Origin: Metallosphaera yellowstonensis MK1
GTDB taxonomy: Archaea > Thermoproteota > Thermoprotei_A > Sulfolobales > Sulfolobaceae
DNA length: 43,098 nucleotides
Direction of reading: 5' to 3'
Assembly: GCF_000243315.1 (NCBI RefSeq)
Contig: NZ_JH597768.1
Coordinates: forward strand, 160,269-203,366
The position numbers and the translations under genes are program-made. Below, one piece after another: positions 1 to 9,125 of this stretch (positions are counted from its first letter, which is position 1; the number at the start of each line of letters is the position of its first letter). The notes under the pieces are model-generated. The model was not told the DNA's origin, ran no database searches, and saw only the letters and a program-made list of their open reading frames with translations.

Positions 1-1
1 G

Positions 2-795
2 CTGAAGGGAGTCAAGGAGATAGACGTCTCAATAGACTGGACGACCAAGACCTGGTACGGGAGACCGGTGGGGGGCTCGGGAGTTCGGAGGAGGGAAACT
101 CTTGGAACTACGCAACTGCGACGACTAAAGATGGGAAAGTGCTCCTACTAGCTTTCATCACTCAAGTCAAGGGGATGACTAAGGAAGAGGTCGTGAAGGC
201 CCTCGTGGAGCAAGTCGTCGCCGTGGGGTTCAAGGTAAGTTTGATGACTCTCGACGCTGGTTTCTACACGATTGACGTGCTCAACTTCGTTTCGCAGTTC
301 AAGTACGTAATCGGAGTTCCTGTTGGTGATGTTAAGGTCTACCAGGAGTTTGACGGCGAGTACGAGACGAACAGTAAGAGGCACAGGAGGGACGAGCAGG
401 TCGAGTTCAGGCTCCTCGTGTACAGCGAGGAGAAGGTTAAGAGAAAGAGGAAGACTCTCGTTTACTTCGCTAGGGCTACGAACCTCGACCTACCGAAGGG
501 GGAGGTGTTGGACTTGTACAACAAGGTGAGGGGTCCCATAGAGACCTCTCACCGGAACGTTAAGGCCTTTCTCCCCTTCACCAGTTCCACCAAGTTCGTC
601 TTCCGCACGTTGATCTTCGTGCTGGCCGTGGTCCTCTACTCCCTGTACACCGTGTTCAAGGGGGAGGTGAGGAGGGAGGAGTTCAGGGTACTCCTAATAC
701 TCTTGTTTTCTGATGATTTATTCAATCTAAAAGATTTTCTATTTAAATCAATAGAACCGCTTATTAATAATATAGATTTATTTTCAAGGAGGTGA
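2..795 (+). pseudogene. DDE transposase, frameshifted and cut by window edge
   Basis: Transposase of an insertion sequence in the IS4/ISH3-like DDE superfamily. The 5' end lies outside the window. Bases 2 to about 78 read in one frame (IDVSIDWTTKTWYGRP, which holds a candidate first Asp), and the rest reads in another frame from about 76 onward (SSEEGNSWNYATATT, then LLLAFITQVKG). The switch falls at a run of six G at about 71-76, so one base was gained or lost. The second Asp is in TLDAGFYTIDV, and the third acidic residue lies in YNKVRGPIETSHRNVK, close to the Y-R-E-K signature of IS4-type enzymes. The last 30 codons are much richer in AT than the rest, so the original C-terminus may be altered or the element boundary may lie nearby. 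The exact IS family is not certain. Confidence 0.75.
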
Positions 796-940
796 TTTTG
801 GGTCTACCGTTACGGACGGGGTCTCAGGTGTCAAAAGATGAAAAATTAGATATGTTTATTCTTTCATATTTCCTTTAAACCTTTTCCTTCATTAGATAGA
901 GAAGGTTTTCCTTTATCATTTACATCGGTCATGATTTAGC

Positions 941-1004
941 TTATAAATAAAGTAAAGAATTAATGGTGAGAATCCCTTTTAAGCGATTATTCTTAATAAT
1001 CAAG
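941..1004 (+). promoter_or_regulatory. Promoter region of coxMSL
   Basis: A TATA-like stretch (CTTTTAAG, 976-983) sits about 26 bp upstream of the ATG at 1005, the spacing expected for a leaderless Sulfolobales transcript. A second TATA-like stretch (TTATAAAT, 941-948) would instead give a short leader. This is why the start at 1005 is preferred over the ATG at 963. The stretch 796-940 between the transposase relic and this site holds no recognisable gene. Confidence 0.45.
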
Positions 1005-1847
1005 ATGTATCCACCGCAGGTGGGCTATTTCAGGCCCGAGAGTTTAGGAGAAGCGTTGGAATTTTTAGAGAGGGAGGAAGCAAAGGTACTAGCTGGTGGG
1101 CAGAGCCTTATACCAATGTTAAAGTTGAGAGTTCTACGTCCTAAATATCTCGTAGATATAGGAGGCCTTAAGGAACTCTCTTACATCAAGGAGGGAGACA
1201 CGATCAGTATAGGCGCCACAACGAGACACTTTGAACTTGCGTCGCGTAGGATTAGAGGATTGGAGATTTTACAGGAGGCCGCTTCAAAGGTAGGTGACGT
1301 TCAGGTCAGGAACGTAGGTACAATAGGAGGGAGTGTATGTAACGCTGATCCAGCAGCCGACTACCCCGCCGTGCTTACGGCGTTGGACGCAACCATGAAG
1401 GTTAGATCCAAGAAGGGGACCAGGGAAGTCAAGGCCCATGACTTCTTCAAGGGACCCTTCTCTGTGGACCTGAATCCAGGTGAAGTGCTCGAGGAGATAA
1501 GGATCCCAAGGCTAGAAGGCTATCGTCAAACTTACAGGAAGGTAGTAAGGAGGGCGGGAGATTTTGCCTTAGCGGGGCTGGCACTGGCCATAAAACTGGA
1601 CTCCGGGGTGGTAAAGGACGTTAGGATAGCTTTCACTGGAGTATCTCAGGGACCACACAGAGCTAAAGAGGCCGAGAAGGTATTGAGGGACAGTAAGCTC
1701 ACGAAGGACGTGATAAAGAGGGCATCCGAAGCGTCCACGTCTGGAGCTAATCCTCCATCTGACTCCAGGGGCTCTTCCTGGTATAGATTAGAGGTAATGA
1801 AAAGATTACTCCAGACCTCCTTGGAGGTGATGGCAAATGAAAGTTGA
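1005..1847 (+). CDS. coxM: Molybdenum hydroxylase FAD-binding subunit (CoxM/CutB type)
   Basis: Medium, FAD-binding subunit of a xanthine-dehydrogenase-family molybdenum hydroxylase, which passes electrons from the Fe-S subunit to an acceptor. It shows the two FAD-contact motifs of the family: [13 protein letters not shown] near residue 30 and [17 protein letters not shown] near residue 105. The 280-residue length from the ATG at 1005 fits the family (about 280-290). An ATG at 963 would add 14 atypical residues and I consider it less likely. The gene opens a medium-small-large operon and overlaps the small subunit by 11 bp. In Sulfolobales such complexes include the glyceraldehyde oxidoreductase of the branched Entner-Doudoroff pathway; the substrate here is inferred only. 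Confidence 0.9.
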   Translation: MYPPQVGYFRPESLGEALEFLEREEAKVLAGGQSLIPMLKLRVLRPKYLVDIGGLKELSYIKEGDTISIGATTRHFELASRRIRGLEILQEAASKVGDVQVRNVGTIGGSVCNADPAADYPAVLTALDATMKVRSKKGTREVKAHDFFKGPFSVDLNPGEVLEEIRIPRLEGYRQTYRKVVRRAGDFALAGLALAIKLDSGVVKDVRIAFTGVSQGPHRAKEAEKVLRDSKLTKDVIKRASEASTSGANPPSDSRGSSWYRLEVMKRLLQTSLEVMANES

Positions 1848-2325
1848 ACCAGATCAGAAGGTAAGGATAAACGTGAAGGTAAACGGAGTATTGCACGAGG
1901 CCGAAGTGGAACCCAGGAAACTTCTGGTTGACTTCCTTAGAGACGACTTGGGTCTGACGGGAACTAAAGTCGGCTGCGACACTACAACTTGTGGTGCTTG
2001 TACGATATTACTCGACGGGAGATCAGTAAAGTCCTGCACGTTATTGGCTGTGCAGGCCCACGGTAGGGAGATCACTACCATAGAAGGACTCTCGTCAGAC
2101 TCAAAACTCTCCCCGGTGCAAGAGGCGTTCAAGGATAATTTCGCTCTGCAGTGTGGGTTCTGCACCGCAGGAATGATAGTTCAGGCCACGTTCCTTCTCT
2201 CCCAGAAGAAGGATATGACTGAGGAAGAAATTAGAGACTCGATCCACGGTAACATCTGTAGATGTACAGGTTACCAAAACATAGTTAACGCCATAATGGA
2301 TGCTTCTAGGAGGATGAAAGCATGA
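1837..2325 (+). CDS. coxS: Molybdenum hydroxylase [2Fe-2S] subunit (CoxS type)
   Basis: Small electron-transfer subunit with two [2Fe-2S] clusters. The plant-ferredoxin-like N-terminal cluster is held by Cys47, Cys52, Cys55 and Cys67 ([10 protein letters not shown], later SC). The C-terminal helical domain provides Cys106, Cys109, Cys141 and Cys143 (CGFC and CRC). The 162-residue length is normal. The start is supported by a strong GGAGGTGA Shine-Dalgarno inside the end of coxM. It overlaps coxL by the ATGA arrangement, so the three subunits are almost certainly co-translated in fixed ratio. Confidence 0.95.
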   Translation: MKVEPDQKVRINVKVNGVLHEAEVEPRKLLVDFLRDDLGLTGTKVGCDTTTCGACTILLDGRSVKSCTLLAVQAHGREITTIEGLSSDSKLSPVQEAFKDNFALQCGFCTAGMIVQATFLLSQKKDMTEEEIRDSIHGNICRCTGYQNIVNAIMDASRRMKA

Positions 2326-4562
2326 GTTACTCGGGTAAGTCAGTAAAGAGACTATACGACGACAAGTTCGTGACAGGGAGAAGTACATACGTAGACGACC
2401 TAAAGATAAACGCCCTTTACGCTGCTTTCGTGAGGAGCAACTACGCCCACGCAGTGATAAAGAGAGTTCACAAGGAAGACGCACTGAAGATGAGCGGCGT
2501 AGTGACAGTATACACGGGCGAGGAGTTAAACAGGGTGATAAAGGAAGGAATAGGGCCGTGGACTACCTACATCGACCCTAGACCCTGGAAGATACCCAAG
2601 TGGAGGTTCGCACAGGGAGAGGTTAAGTATGCAGGAGAACCGGTTGCCGTTGTTTTAGCCACTGACAAGTATAGGGCGAGGGACGCGGCAGAGGCTATCA
2701 CGGTAGACTATGAACCTGTGGATGCTGTAGTTTCCATGGAGGAAGCGAAGAAGGACAAAGTGCTGGTCCATAAGGAACTGGGCACAAACTACGGCTATAA
2801 GAACGACTTCGTGGCAGGAAATCCAGAGAAGGCTTTGGAGAGTGCGGACCACAGGAAGAAGGTAGAAATTGGGAACAGGAGACTCATTCCATCCCCCATG
2901 GAACCAAGAGGGATAGTGGCTAGCTATGATGGGTCTAACCTTTCCGTGTGGTACTCTACACAGATACCTCACTTCGCGAGGGCTGAATTCAGCAGAATCT
3001 TCGGGATACCACAGAGCAGAATAAGGGTTGTAATGCCTGACGTGGGAGGAGGGTTCGGGAGCAAGGCACACATTATACCGGAGGAACTTGCCGTTATAGC
3101 TTCCTCAATGATGTTAGGTAAACCCGTAAGGTGGACAGCCACCAGGACAGAGGAGATGATGGCCACGAACTCTAGGCACAACGTCTTCAGGGGTGAGATA
3201 GGATTCAACAACGACGGTACACTTGTGGCCATAAACGGCACTCTAGAGGTAGAGTTGGGGGCCTATCTCACATACACTGAAGGGATACAACCAACGATCA
3301 TTCCGCTGATGATCCCAGGTCCCTATAGGGTCAGAGATCTGAAGATAGAGAGCAGGGCCATCTACACCAATACTATTCCCATTACCATGTATAGGGGAGC
3401 TAGCAGGCCAGAGGCTACCTTTATTATCGAGAGACTCATGAGCACTGTAGCCGACGAGTTGAAGCTGGATGACGTCACTGTCAGAGAGAGGAATCTTGTC
3501 AGAGAGGATCAGATGCCCTATACTAATCCCTTCGGACTGAAATACGATACTGGGGATTACCTTACGCTTCTGAGGGAAGGAGTGAAGATCCTAGAGTACA
3601 ACTCCATGAAGGAGTGGGCTAGGAAGGAGAGAGAGAAGGGGAAAAGAGTTGGAGTGGGACTAGCGTACTACCTTGAAATATGTGGCTTCGGGCCCTGGGA
3701 GTACGCAGAGACCAGAGTCACGGAGGATGGAGGTGTGATAGTAGCCATAGGTGGTACTCCTCACGGGCAGGGAACCGAGACTGCAATCGCTCAACTTGTA
3801 GCAGACGAGCTTCAAGTGCCAATAGAGAGAGTGAAGGTGATCTGGGGAGACAGTGATGCTATACCTGCGGGAACTGGGACTTATGGTTCCAGGACTGTGT
3901 CCATAGCAGGTAGTGCGGCCGTCACAGCGAGCAGACAGGTTCTGGAGAAGATGAGGAGAGTTGCAGCTAGGGCGATGAAGGCAGACGTGGAGGAGATAGA
4001 GTACAAGAACGGAGAGTTCGTCCACAAGAGAGAGGGTAAAAAGATGAGGTGGGAAGAAGTCTCCAGGCTGGGTTATAGCGGTAAGGAACCGGGACTTTCA
4101 GCTAGCGTCACACTGGAGGGTGACGTTACGTTCCCGTATGGCATACACATGGCTATAGTAGAGGTGGATGAGTACGGGATGGCTAGGGTCAAGGAATACA
4201 GGGCATACGACGATATTGGGAGAGTTATTAATCCAGCGCTAGCTGAGGGTCAGATTCACGGAGGAGGTACTCAGGCTGTTGGTCAGGCCCTATACGAGCT
4301 CGCTGTGATAAACGAGAACGGACAGCTAGCTGTTACTTACGCTGACTATTACGTCCCCACAGCTGTCGAGTCTCCCAAGTTCAAGAGTTACTTCGCAGAG
4401 AAGTATCATCCGTCCCCCTATCTCACTAAGACTAAGGGCGTTGGAGAGGCTGCACTCATTGTAGGTCCGGCAGTGATAGTTAGGGCGTTAGAGGACGCAA
4501 CTGGTGGAAAGTTCGACTTCACACCAGTCATTCCTGAGGAGATATTGAAGAAGATGAAATAA
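2322..4562 (+). CDS. coxL: Molybdenum hydroxylase molybdopterin subunit (aldehyde oxidoreductase type)
   Basis: Catalytic large subunit that binds molybdopterin cytosine dinucleotide and oxidises aldehydes or a related substrate. Family motifs are GGGFGSKAH, the active-site loop [19 protein letters not shown], and the catalytic Glu in GVGEAA near the C-terminus. The loop lacks the AYRCSFR signature of true form I CO dehydrogenase, so CO oxidation is unlikely, and the YRGA-RPEA form is typical of aldehyde and glyceraldehyde oxidoreductases. The 746-residue length is normal. The start follows a GGAGGATG Shine-Dalgarno. The stop is followed by a T-rich tract (about 4574-4591) that could terminate the transcript. 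Confidence 0.92.
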   Translation: MSYSGKSVKRLYDDKFVTGRSTYVDDLKINALYAAFVRSNYAHAVIKRVHKEDALKMSGVVTVYTGEELNRVIKEGIGPWTTYIDPRPWKIPKWRFAQGEVKYAGEPVAVVLATDKYRARDAAEAITVDYEPVDAVVSMEEAKKDKVLVHKELGTNYGYKNDFVAGNPEKALESADHRKKVEIGNRRLIPSPMEPRGIVASYDGSNLSVWYSTQIPHFARAEFSRIFGIPQSRIRVVMPDVGGGFGSKAHIIPEELAVIASSMMLGKPVRWTATRTEEMMATNSRHNVFRGEIGFNNDGTLVAINGTLEVELGAYLTYTEGIQPTIIPLMIPGPYRVRDLKIESRAIYTNTIPITMYRGASRPEATFIIERLMSTVADELKLDDVTVRERNLVREDQMPYTNPFGLKYDTGDYLTLLREGVKILEYNSMKEWARKEREKGKRVGVGLAYYLEICGFGPWEYAETRVTEDGGVIVAIGGTPHGQGTETAIAQLVADELQVPIERVKVIWGDSDAIPAGTGTYGSRTVSIAGSAAVTASRQVLEKMRRVAARAMKADVEEIEYKNGEFVHKREGKKMRWEEVSRLGYSGKEPGLSASVTLEGDVTFPYGIHMAIVEVDEYGMARVKEYRAYDDIGRVINPALAEGQIHGGGTQAVGQALYELAVINENGQLAVTYADYYVPTAVESPKFKSYFAEKYHPSPYLTKTKGVGEAALIVGPAVIVRALEDATGGKFDFTPVIPEEILKKMK

Positions 4563-5011
4563 TACCACATTAGTCTTTTTCTCTTTTCTTCAGCAGTTAT
4601 GGGATTTCTAGTTAGGTGTAGTCTTGAAGTCAAGGCAAAATCTAATAACTGCTGTTTTCTTTTTCAATTTCCTCCTCTTTCAAGGCACTATAACTATCGA
4701 GTCAAACATTGAACTTTAGGTTTTTGTTGAACTCTATTCAGAGGACGGTCATACGGTGGGAGGATTCCCTAAGTCTTAATTCGGGGTCGATCAAGGCGGT
4801 ACGTATTATGTTCGCTATAACTGTGCATATCTCTTGTAGTAGCGGGAAACGGTTAATGCTCAAATTCGTGAGCAGCCCGTCTTCCTGCGTCTATATAGTC
4901 AGTTACATATAAAGGTACCTAAAAGTGTATGAATGTATTGCTATTTAAGTACTTTACATCGAAGATAGCAAAATTTATAAGATTAAACCTGCTTAGTTAT
5001 CTTGTGATACC
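4563..5011. other. Intergenic region, possible gene relic and promoter
   Basis: No convincing gene. Bases 4709-4912 are open in one frame. A short part of the product (IKAVRIMFAITVHIS) vaguely resembles the helical end of DDE transposases, so this may be an old IS relic, but it cannot be shown from sequence alone. A TATA box (AATTTATAA, 4972-4980) precedes the small membrane gene at 5012. Confidence 0.3.
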
Positions 5012-5215
5012 ATGAAAATCTTAAAGGTCTGTTCTTGTGGGTTTCTCTCGTTCATGGGGGTTCTAGTGATGCTTTTGGGAATAACAGGGGAGCTAAGCTA
5101 CTTCAAATATTCTCCAGATGTCCCATTCTACCTGGGCGTACTTCTCCTAACTCTAGCCTCGATCATTGGCTTCTCCATGAAATCTCCCGATGAGTCTCAA
5201 GAACCTTGGCCTTAA
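5012..5215 (+). CDS. Small two-helix membrane protein, unknown
   Basis: Predicted 67-residue protein with two hydrophobic segments (about residues 10-28 and 38-55) joined by a short polar loop, followed by an acidic proline-containing tail. Two cysteines lie at residues 8 and 10 (CSC), at the membrane entry. A TATA box at 4972-4980 puts transcription start a few bases before the ATG. I do not recognise a family. It stands alone between the coxMSL and sulerythrin operons. Confidence 0.55.
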   Translation: MKILKVCSCGFLSFMGVLVMLLGITGELSYFKYSPDVPFYLGVLLLTLASIIGFSMKSPDESQEPWP

Positions 5216-5305
5216 ACCCAGTTTAAATTAGAATAGCTCTTAAATGGTATGAAGAATCGACTCGAAACTTTTTTATATTGTGACTCTCCTATACCTATAG
5301 GGACC

Positions 5306-5740
5306 ATGAAGAACCTTAAAGGAACCAAAACCGAACAAAACTTCAAACACGGATTCCAAGGGGAATCCATGGCCAACAGGAGGTACCTATACTTTGCAAA
5401 GAGAGCCGACGAAGAAGGCTATCCAGAGCTTGCTGGGTTGTTGAGAAGTATAGCTGAGGGAGAGACCGCGCACGCCTTCGGTCATCTGGATTTCATCAGA
5501 CAGGGAGGCTCGGTGGATCCTGCTACGGATAAACCCATAAAGACCATTGAGGAGATGTTGGAGTCTGCCATAGCTGGAGAGACCTACGAGTGGACTCAAA
5601 TGTACCCAGGCTTCGCCAAGACGGCCAGGGAAGAGGGCTTCGATGAGGCCGCTGAGTGGTTTGAAACCCTAGCGAGGGCAGAGAAAAGCCATGCCGAGAA
5701 GTTCACTCAAGCCCTAAAGATGCTTAAAGGGGAAAAATAA
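5306..5740 (+). CDS. Sulerythrin (rubrerythrin-like diiron protein)
   Basis: Four-helix-bundle diiron protein that probably reduces peroxide or handles iron in the cytoplasm. It closely matches the Sulfolobus sulerythrin pattern: [59 protein letters not shown] and [12 protein letters not shown]. These supply the Glu and His ligands. It lacks the C-terminal rubredoxin domain of classic rubrerythrin, as sulerythrin does. The start at 5306 gives 144 residues, beginning MKNLKGTKT as in known sulerythrins. A TATA box at about 5269-5278 makes this start leaderless, so an upstream ATG at 5249 is rejected. It is the first gene of an operon with a CCG-domain Fe-S protein and DUF3501. Confidence 0.95.
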   Translation: MKNLKGTKTEQNFKHGFQGESMANRRYLYFAKRADEEGYPELAGLLRSIAEGETAHAFGHLDFIRQGGSVDPATDKPIKTIEEMLESAIAGETYEWTQMYPGFAKTAREEGFDEAAEWFETLARAEKSHAEKFTQALKMLKGEK

Positions 5741-5742
5741 AG

Positions 5743-6942
5743 TTGTACACCCTCAACAAAGATAACCCATCTTTTTTTGATACCAAGAAATTACAGTCAG
5801 AATTCGTAAGGCAAGCCACTGTGTGTCACGGATGTAGGCTTTGTTTCAATTACTGTCCAGCCTTTCCCAAAATGTTTCAGTACACAGATAAGAAGGGACC
5901 GTCCAATCTAACCTTAGAAGATCTCTTTGACGTTGCAACTGACTGTTTCCATTGTAACATGTGCTTTGTGAACTGCCCCTATACTCCCCCACATGAGTTC
6001 AACATGGACTTTCCACACCTCATGAGCTGGGCCTGGTTATACTATAAGACCAAAACTGGACTTTCCCTGAAAGACAGGCTCTTCGAGATGTTGGATACAG
6101 CCAACTTGGTCAGGCCTCTGGCTAAGAAGTTCTTGGAGGGTGGGAAGGAATTCATGGGTATAAGCCCTGAAGCACCATCCCTAAGGCTTGCAGACAAGGG
6201 ATTCATCTCCAGAGTTAAACCTAAGAGGGTTGAGAAACCCGTAGCAAAGGTGGTTCTCTTCCACACCTGCTTGGTAGAGAACTTTTACCCTGAGATAGGT
6301 GAGGACCTCGTTGATGTGTATAACTCGCTGGGTATAGAGGTAGTTACAGAGAACTTCAGTTGTTGCGGTGCCCCCATGTTGGACGTAGGCGACGCTGAGA
6401 GACTTAAGAAGAACGCTGAGAGGAACTACAGGTCGATATCAGACTACGTTAAGAGAGGATACGACGTGGTCTCTCCCATACCCACTTGTACCCTGATGTT
6501 GACTAAGGAGTACCAATACGTTCTCGACACCCAACCTATCAAGGTCTATGACGCCATGGAGTACTTGATGAAACTAAAGAAGGAAGGAAAAGTGGACTGG
6601 AAAGGTGAGTTGCCCAAGTCTGTGCTCTATCATTCTCCTTGTCACCTGAAATTCCTCAAGGTTGGTATCCCAGGCGTTCAGGCCATGAGAAGCCTGAAGA
6701 TGAGAGTGGAGATGGCGGATAAGGGTTGTTCTGGAATAGACGGCGGGTGGGGACTGAGGAACTACAATAAAGCTAAGGTCGTTGGGGCAAAGATGATGGA
6801 TGCTTTCGCTCACAGCGAGGCGGAGATCTTCGCTACCGAGTGCCCTCTGGCTGGACTTCAAATAGAGAAGGCCTCAGGTAAGAGGGCAGTGCATCCCATT
6901 ACGTTGCTAAAGGAGGCGATAAAGAGTGATAAGAGTGGATGA
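5743..6942 (+). CDS. Fe-S oxidoreductase with CCG domains (GlpC/HdrD-like)
   Basis: Predicted soluble electron-transfer protein of 399 residues. The N-terminus binds two [4Fe-4S] clusters through Cys28, 31, 34, 38 and Cys68, 71, 74, 78 (CHGCRLCFNYCP and CFHCNMCFVNCP). The C-terminal half carries cysteine-rich CCG-type modules (NFSCCGAPMLDVGD; CHLKF; KGCSGIDGGWGL) as in heterodisulfide reductase HdrD and GlpC. In the last module the usual CCG reads GCSG, so one cysteine ligand is replaced. The start codon is TTG, two bases after the sulerythrin stop. The same trio with rubrerythrin and DUF3501 is known in bacteria, suggesting this protein delivers electrons to the diiron protein. Confidence 0.9.
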   Translation: MYTLNKDNPSFFDTKKLQSEFVRQATVCHGCRLCFNYCPAFPKMFQYTDKKGPSNLTLEDLFDVATDCFHCNMCFVNCPYTPPHEFNMDFPHLMSWAWLYYKTKTGLSLKDRLFEMLDTANLVRPLAKKFLEGGKEFMGISPEAPSLRLADKGFISRVKPKRVEKPVAKVVLFHTCLVENFYPEIGEDLVDVYNSLGIEVVTENFSCCGAPMLDVGDAERLKKNAERNYRSISDYVKRGYDVVSPIPTCTLMLTKEYQYVLDTQPIKVYDAMEYLMKLKKEGKVDWKGELPKSVLYHSPCHLKFLKVGIPGVQAMRSLKMRVEMADKGCSGIDGGWGLRNYNKAKVVGAKMMDAFAHSEAEIFATECPLAGLQIEKASGKRAVHPITLLKEAIKSDKSG

Positions 6943-7495
6943 TGTCCTTCCTTGGCAGGAATACGAAAAGGTCAGACAGGATAGGATTAGGAGATCGGCC
7001 CAACTGAAGAAGACCAGGAGGATCGAACTGGGAGACCGTATGTCCATCCTGTTCGAAAATAGGGAAACTGTACTTCAACAGGTTCAAGAGATGGTATACC
7101 TGGACAAGCTGAGTAAGCCTGAGGAAATAAGAAGGGAAATACAGATATACAGTTCCTTGCTTCCGTGTGGAGGAAAGGTAAAGGCGTCTCTATACATTTA
7201 CGCTGAAAACGAGGAGGATTTAAAGAACGTCTTCAAGACGCTCCCAAAGATATACGACAGTATATACCTAAAGGTAGGAAACAAGCTAGTGCACGGAGAG
7301 CCTGAGGCCGGAAGGGAACAGGGTGAGGCCTTCAGCACCGTTCAGTATCTGACCTTTGACCTTGAAGGAAACAGGGACACGAACATGGAGGTCATTGTAC
7401 TCCACGAAAATTACAGATTCACCGCGAAGATCCCCTCGGAGCTGGCACAAAAGCTCATACAGGAAGCGTACCAGGAGTGTCCCAAATTATCATGA
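6926..7495 (+). CDS. DUF3501 family protein
   Basis: The 189-residue protein has the N-terminal pattern I associate with DUF3501: a conserved Tyr-Arg stretch (EYEKVRQDRIRRS), KKTRRIELGDRMSILFENRE and QVQEMVYLDKL, followed by a beta-rich C-terminal part. No enzymatic motif is apparent. It begins at GTG 6926 after a GGAGGCGAT Shine-Dalgarno and overlaps the Fe-S oxidoreductase by 17 bp. DUF3501 genes elsewhere sit beside rubrerythrin and CCG-domain proteins, so a shared redox or peroxide role is likely; the molecular function is unknown. Confidence 0.8.
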   Translation: MIRVDDVLPWQEYEKVRQDRIRRSAQLKKTRRIELGDRMSILFENRETVLQQVQEMVYLDKLSKPEEIRREIQIYSSLLPCGGKVKASLYIYAENEEDLKNVFKTLPKIYDSIYLKVGNKLVHGEPEAGREQGEAFSTVQYLTFDLEGNRDTNMEVIVLHENYRFTAKIPSELAQKLIQEAYQECPKLS

Positions 7496-7570
7496 GATAT
7501 CTCTTGTTTTTCTAGATTTCTTTAAATCCAACTACTTGAAGTTTATAAGTAAATCCTAAAGTTTAAGCCT

Positions 7571-8581
7571 ATGAGACAACACAGGGCGACGTTGGCGTAC
7601 GCACTGGCTACGTACTCCTTCGTACTTCCGGCCTTCGCGTTTAAGGAGTTGGAGTATGCCGAGTGGGAGGTGTTCTTCCTTACCTCCCTACCCTTTGTGG
7701 GCAGACTATTTGGCTCACTTGAAACCAGGAGGTTGGTATCGAAGCTGGGAACCGTCTGGACTTACAGGGTATCTCTAGCAGGACTGGCAGGTTCGTCAAT
7801 GATCTCCTCGAGTTTCACCCAATTTGGAGAGCAACTGGCCATTAGACTCTTAGTGGGAGTTCTCTTCGGGATAATGACCTCCTTGGCAGTCTATGAGGCC
7901 ATGGAAGGGAGATCTCAGAAGGGAGGGGTGATGTTCAGCGGGTGGGCCTTGGGATGGAGCTTGGCCGGGACCACGTACTTACTGGCAGGCTCTTGGAGTG
8001 CAACTATGTTGATCGGAGGACTCGTTATCCTTTCACTTCCGCTGTTCCGTGGCGAGAACAGGGAGTTGGAAGTAATACAGGTTACCAGTGTTAGTAGTAA
8101 AGGGATCTTGGTCTTTTTGCTCTCATTCGTACCGTCGTTCACGCTCTCCGTTGCACCGTATTTCCTAGAGATAAATGGACTTCCGTGGGTGTGGATCATC
8201 CCGTCTTACGCAATGGCCATACCTTCATATTATCTCTTGCCAGTTCTTGCTGACAAGATTGGGTTCCACAGAACCCTTATGCTCACCGTCTTGGTTGCAG
8301 TAATGAGTGGGACACTATTCTTCCAGAAATTATTTTTCATGCTAATGCCCTTTACCTTCTTCGGTCTAGGTTTGAACTCCCTGGCCCCTAAAATAGCCCT
8401 GAGATACGGAGTTGACTCCAGAAATTCAGGAGTCGCAGTGAACACTGCGGGACTTGGAGGACTCATGTACTCCATGTTTCCCTCAATGATGGGCTTCGAT
8501 GGCCTCTCCGATATAATGGATGCGAGCTTGGCCTCGCTTCTGATTCTCTCCTCGAAAAGAGTTAAGACAAAAGTTTCTTAA
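7571..8581 (+). CDS. MFS-like permease
   Basis: Polytopic membrane protein of 336 residues with about ten hydrophobic helices arranged in two halves. It carries a short charged intracellular loop after helix 2 (ETRRLVSKLG) resembling the MFS A-motif position and a similar loop in the second half (LADKIGFHRT). It is shorter than usual MFS carriers (about 400), so one or two helices may be missing. A TATA box (GTTTATAAG, 7541-7549) predicts a leaderless start, so it is probably transcribed separately from the sulerythrin operon. The substrate cannot be told. Its end overlaps the convergent DUF1404 gene by 20 bp. Confidence 0.75.
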   Translation: MRQHRATLAYALATYSFVLPAFAFKELEYAEWEVFFLTSLPFVGRLFGSLETRRLVSKLGTVWTYRVSLAGLAGSSMISSSFTQFGEQLAIRLLVGVLFGIMTSLAVYEAMEGRSQKGGVMFSGWALGWSLAGTTYLLAGSWSATMLIGGLVILSLPLFRGENRELEVIQVTSVSSKGILVFLLSFVPSFTLSVAPYFLEINGLPWVWIIPSYAMAIPSYYLLPVLADKIGFHRTLMLTVLVAVMSGTLFFQKLFFMLMPFTFFGLGLNSLAPKIALRYGVDSRNSGVAVNTAGLGGLMYSMFPSMMGFDGLSDIMDASLASLLILSSKRVKTKVS

Positions 8582-9119
8582 ATACGTACCCTATAACTCC
8601 AAATAATACACTATTCATTATTAGAAACATAACATATGCCACTCCATAAAACTGACCAGTAGTGAATGGAGAGAACTGTACTAAAGGAGGAGAATAAACT
8701 GGATAACCTAAGACAAGCAAAACGGCTAATAACGTGTCTCCTATCATATAAAGTACGAAGATAGTAATCTTTTCTAAGATCCTCATTCTCTTCAGTCCTG
8801 CCCCTAAGAGGAAACCCCCCAGAAGCATTGAGGTGTAATCTGCGAGAGTCCAGGTTGGGTATAAGGCGGAGTAGACGAAGAGGACAGGAAGATGAAAGAG
8901 AACTGGAGGGATCAAACCCGTGTAAGCTATAGGTCTCCACACATTTCCTCTGAAACCGAAGTAACCTAGGATTGCCCCAGAGGTAAATAGCGAGTAGTGG
9001 GAGAGCATGAGTATGAGGGGATCTTTAGAAAGGAGTGAGAGGGTAATAGGGTTGACCACACCCGAGGCAAGAAAAATGGAAATCGTGTATGAAAAAAACC
9101 TTGTCTTACTCTCCAGCAA
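8562..9119 (-). CDS. DUF1404-like membrane protein of the sox operon
   Basis: Membrane protein of 185 residues with about six hydrophobic helices and a basic C-terminus (FKKLLS). It matches my recollection of DUF1404, a Sulfolobales membrane family often beside terminal oxidases. It starts at TTG, eight bases after an AGGTG Shine-Dalgarno formed by the end of soxC, with only six bases between the genes, so it is the last gene of soxA-soxB-soxC. A role in assembly or as an accessory subunit of the oxidase is inferred. Calling it SoxD would be premature. Confidence 0.7.
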   Translation of the reverse strand: MLESKTRFFSYTISIFLASGVVNPITLSLLSKDPLILMLSHYSLFTSGAILGYFGFRGNVWRPIAYTGLIPPVLFHLPVLFVYSALYPTWTLADYTSMLLGGFLLGAGLKRMRILEKITIFVLYMIGDTLLAVLLVLGYPVYSPPLVQFSPFTTGQFYGVAYVMFLIMNSVLFGVIGYVFKKLLS

Positions 9120-9125
9120 AACGTT

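Noticed and set aside
2322-4562. Carbon monoxide dehydrogenase function for coxMSL
   Set aside because: The active-site loop is [10 protein letters not shown] rather than the AYRCSFR type of form I CO dehydrogenase.
4709-4912. 67-codon open frame after coxL
   Set aside because: No promoter or Shine-Dalgarno, and only faint likeness to a transposase end; treated as intergenic relic.
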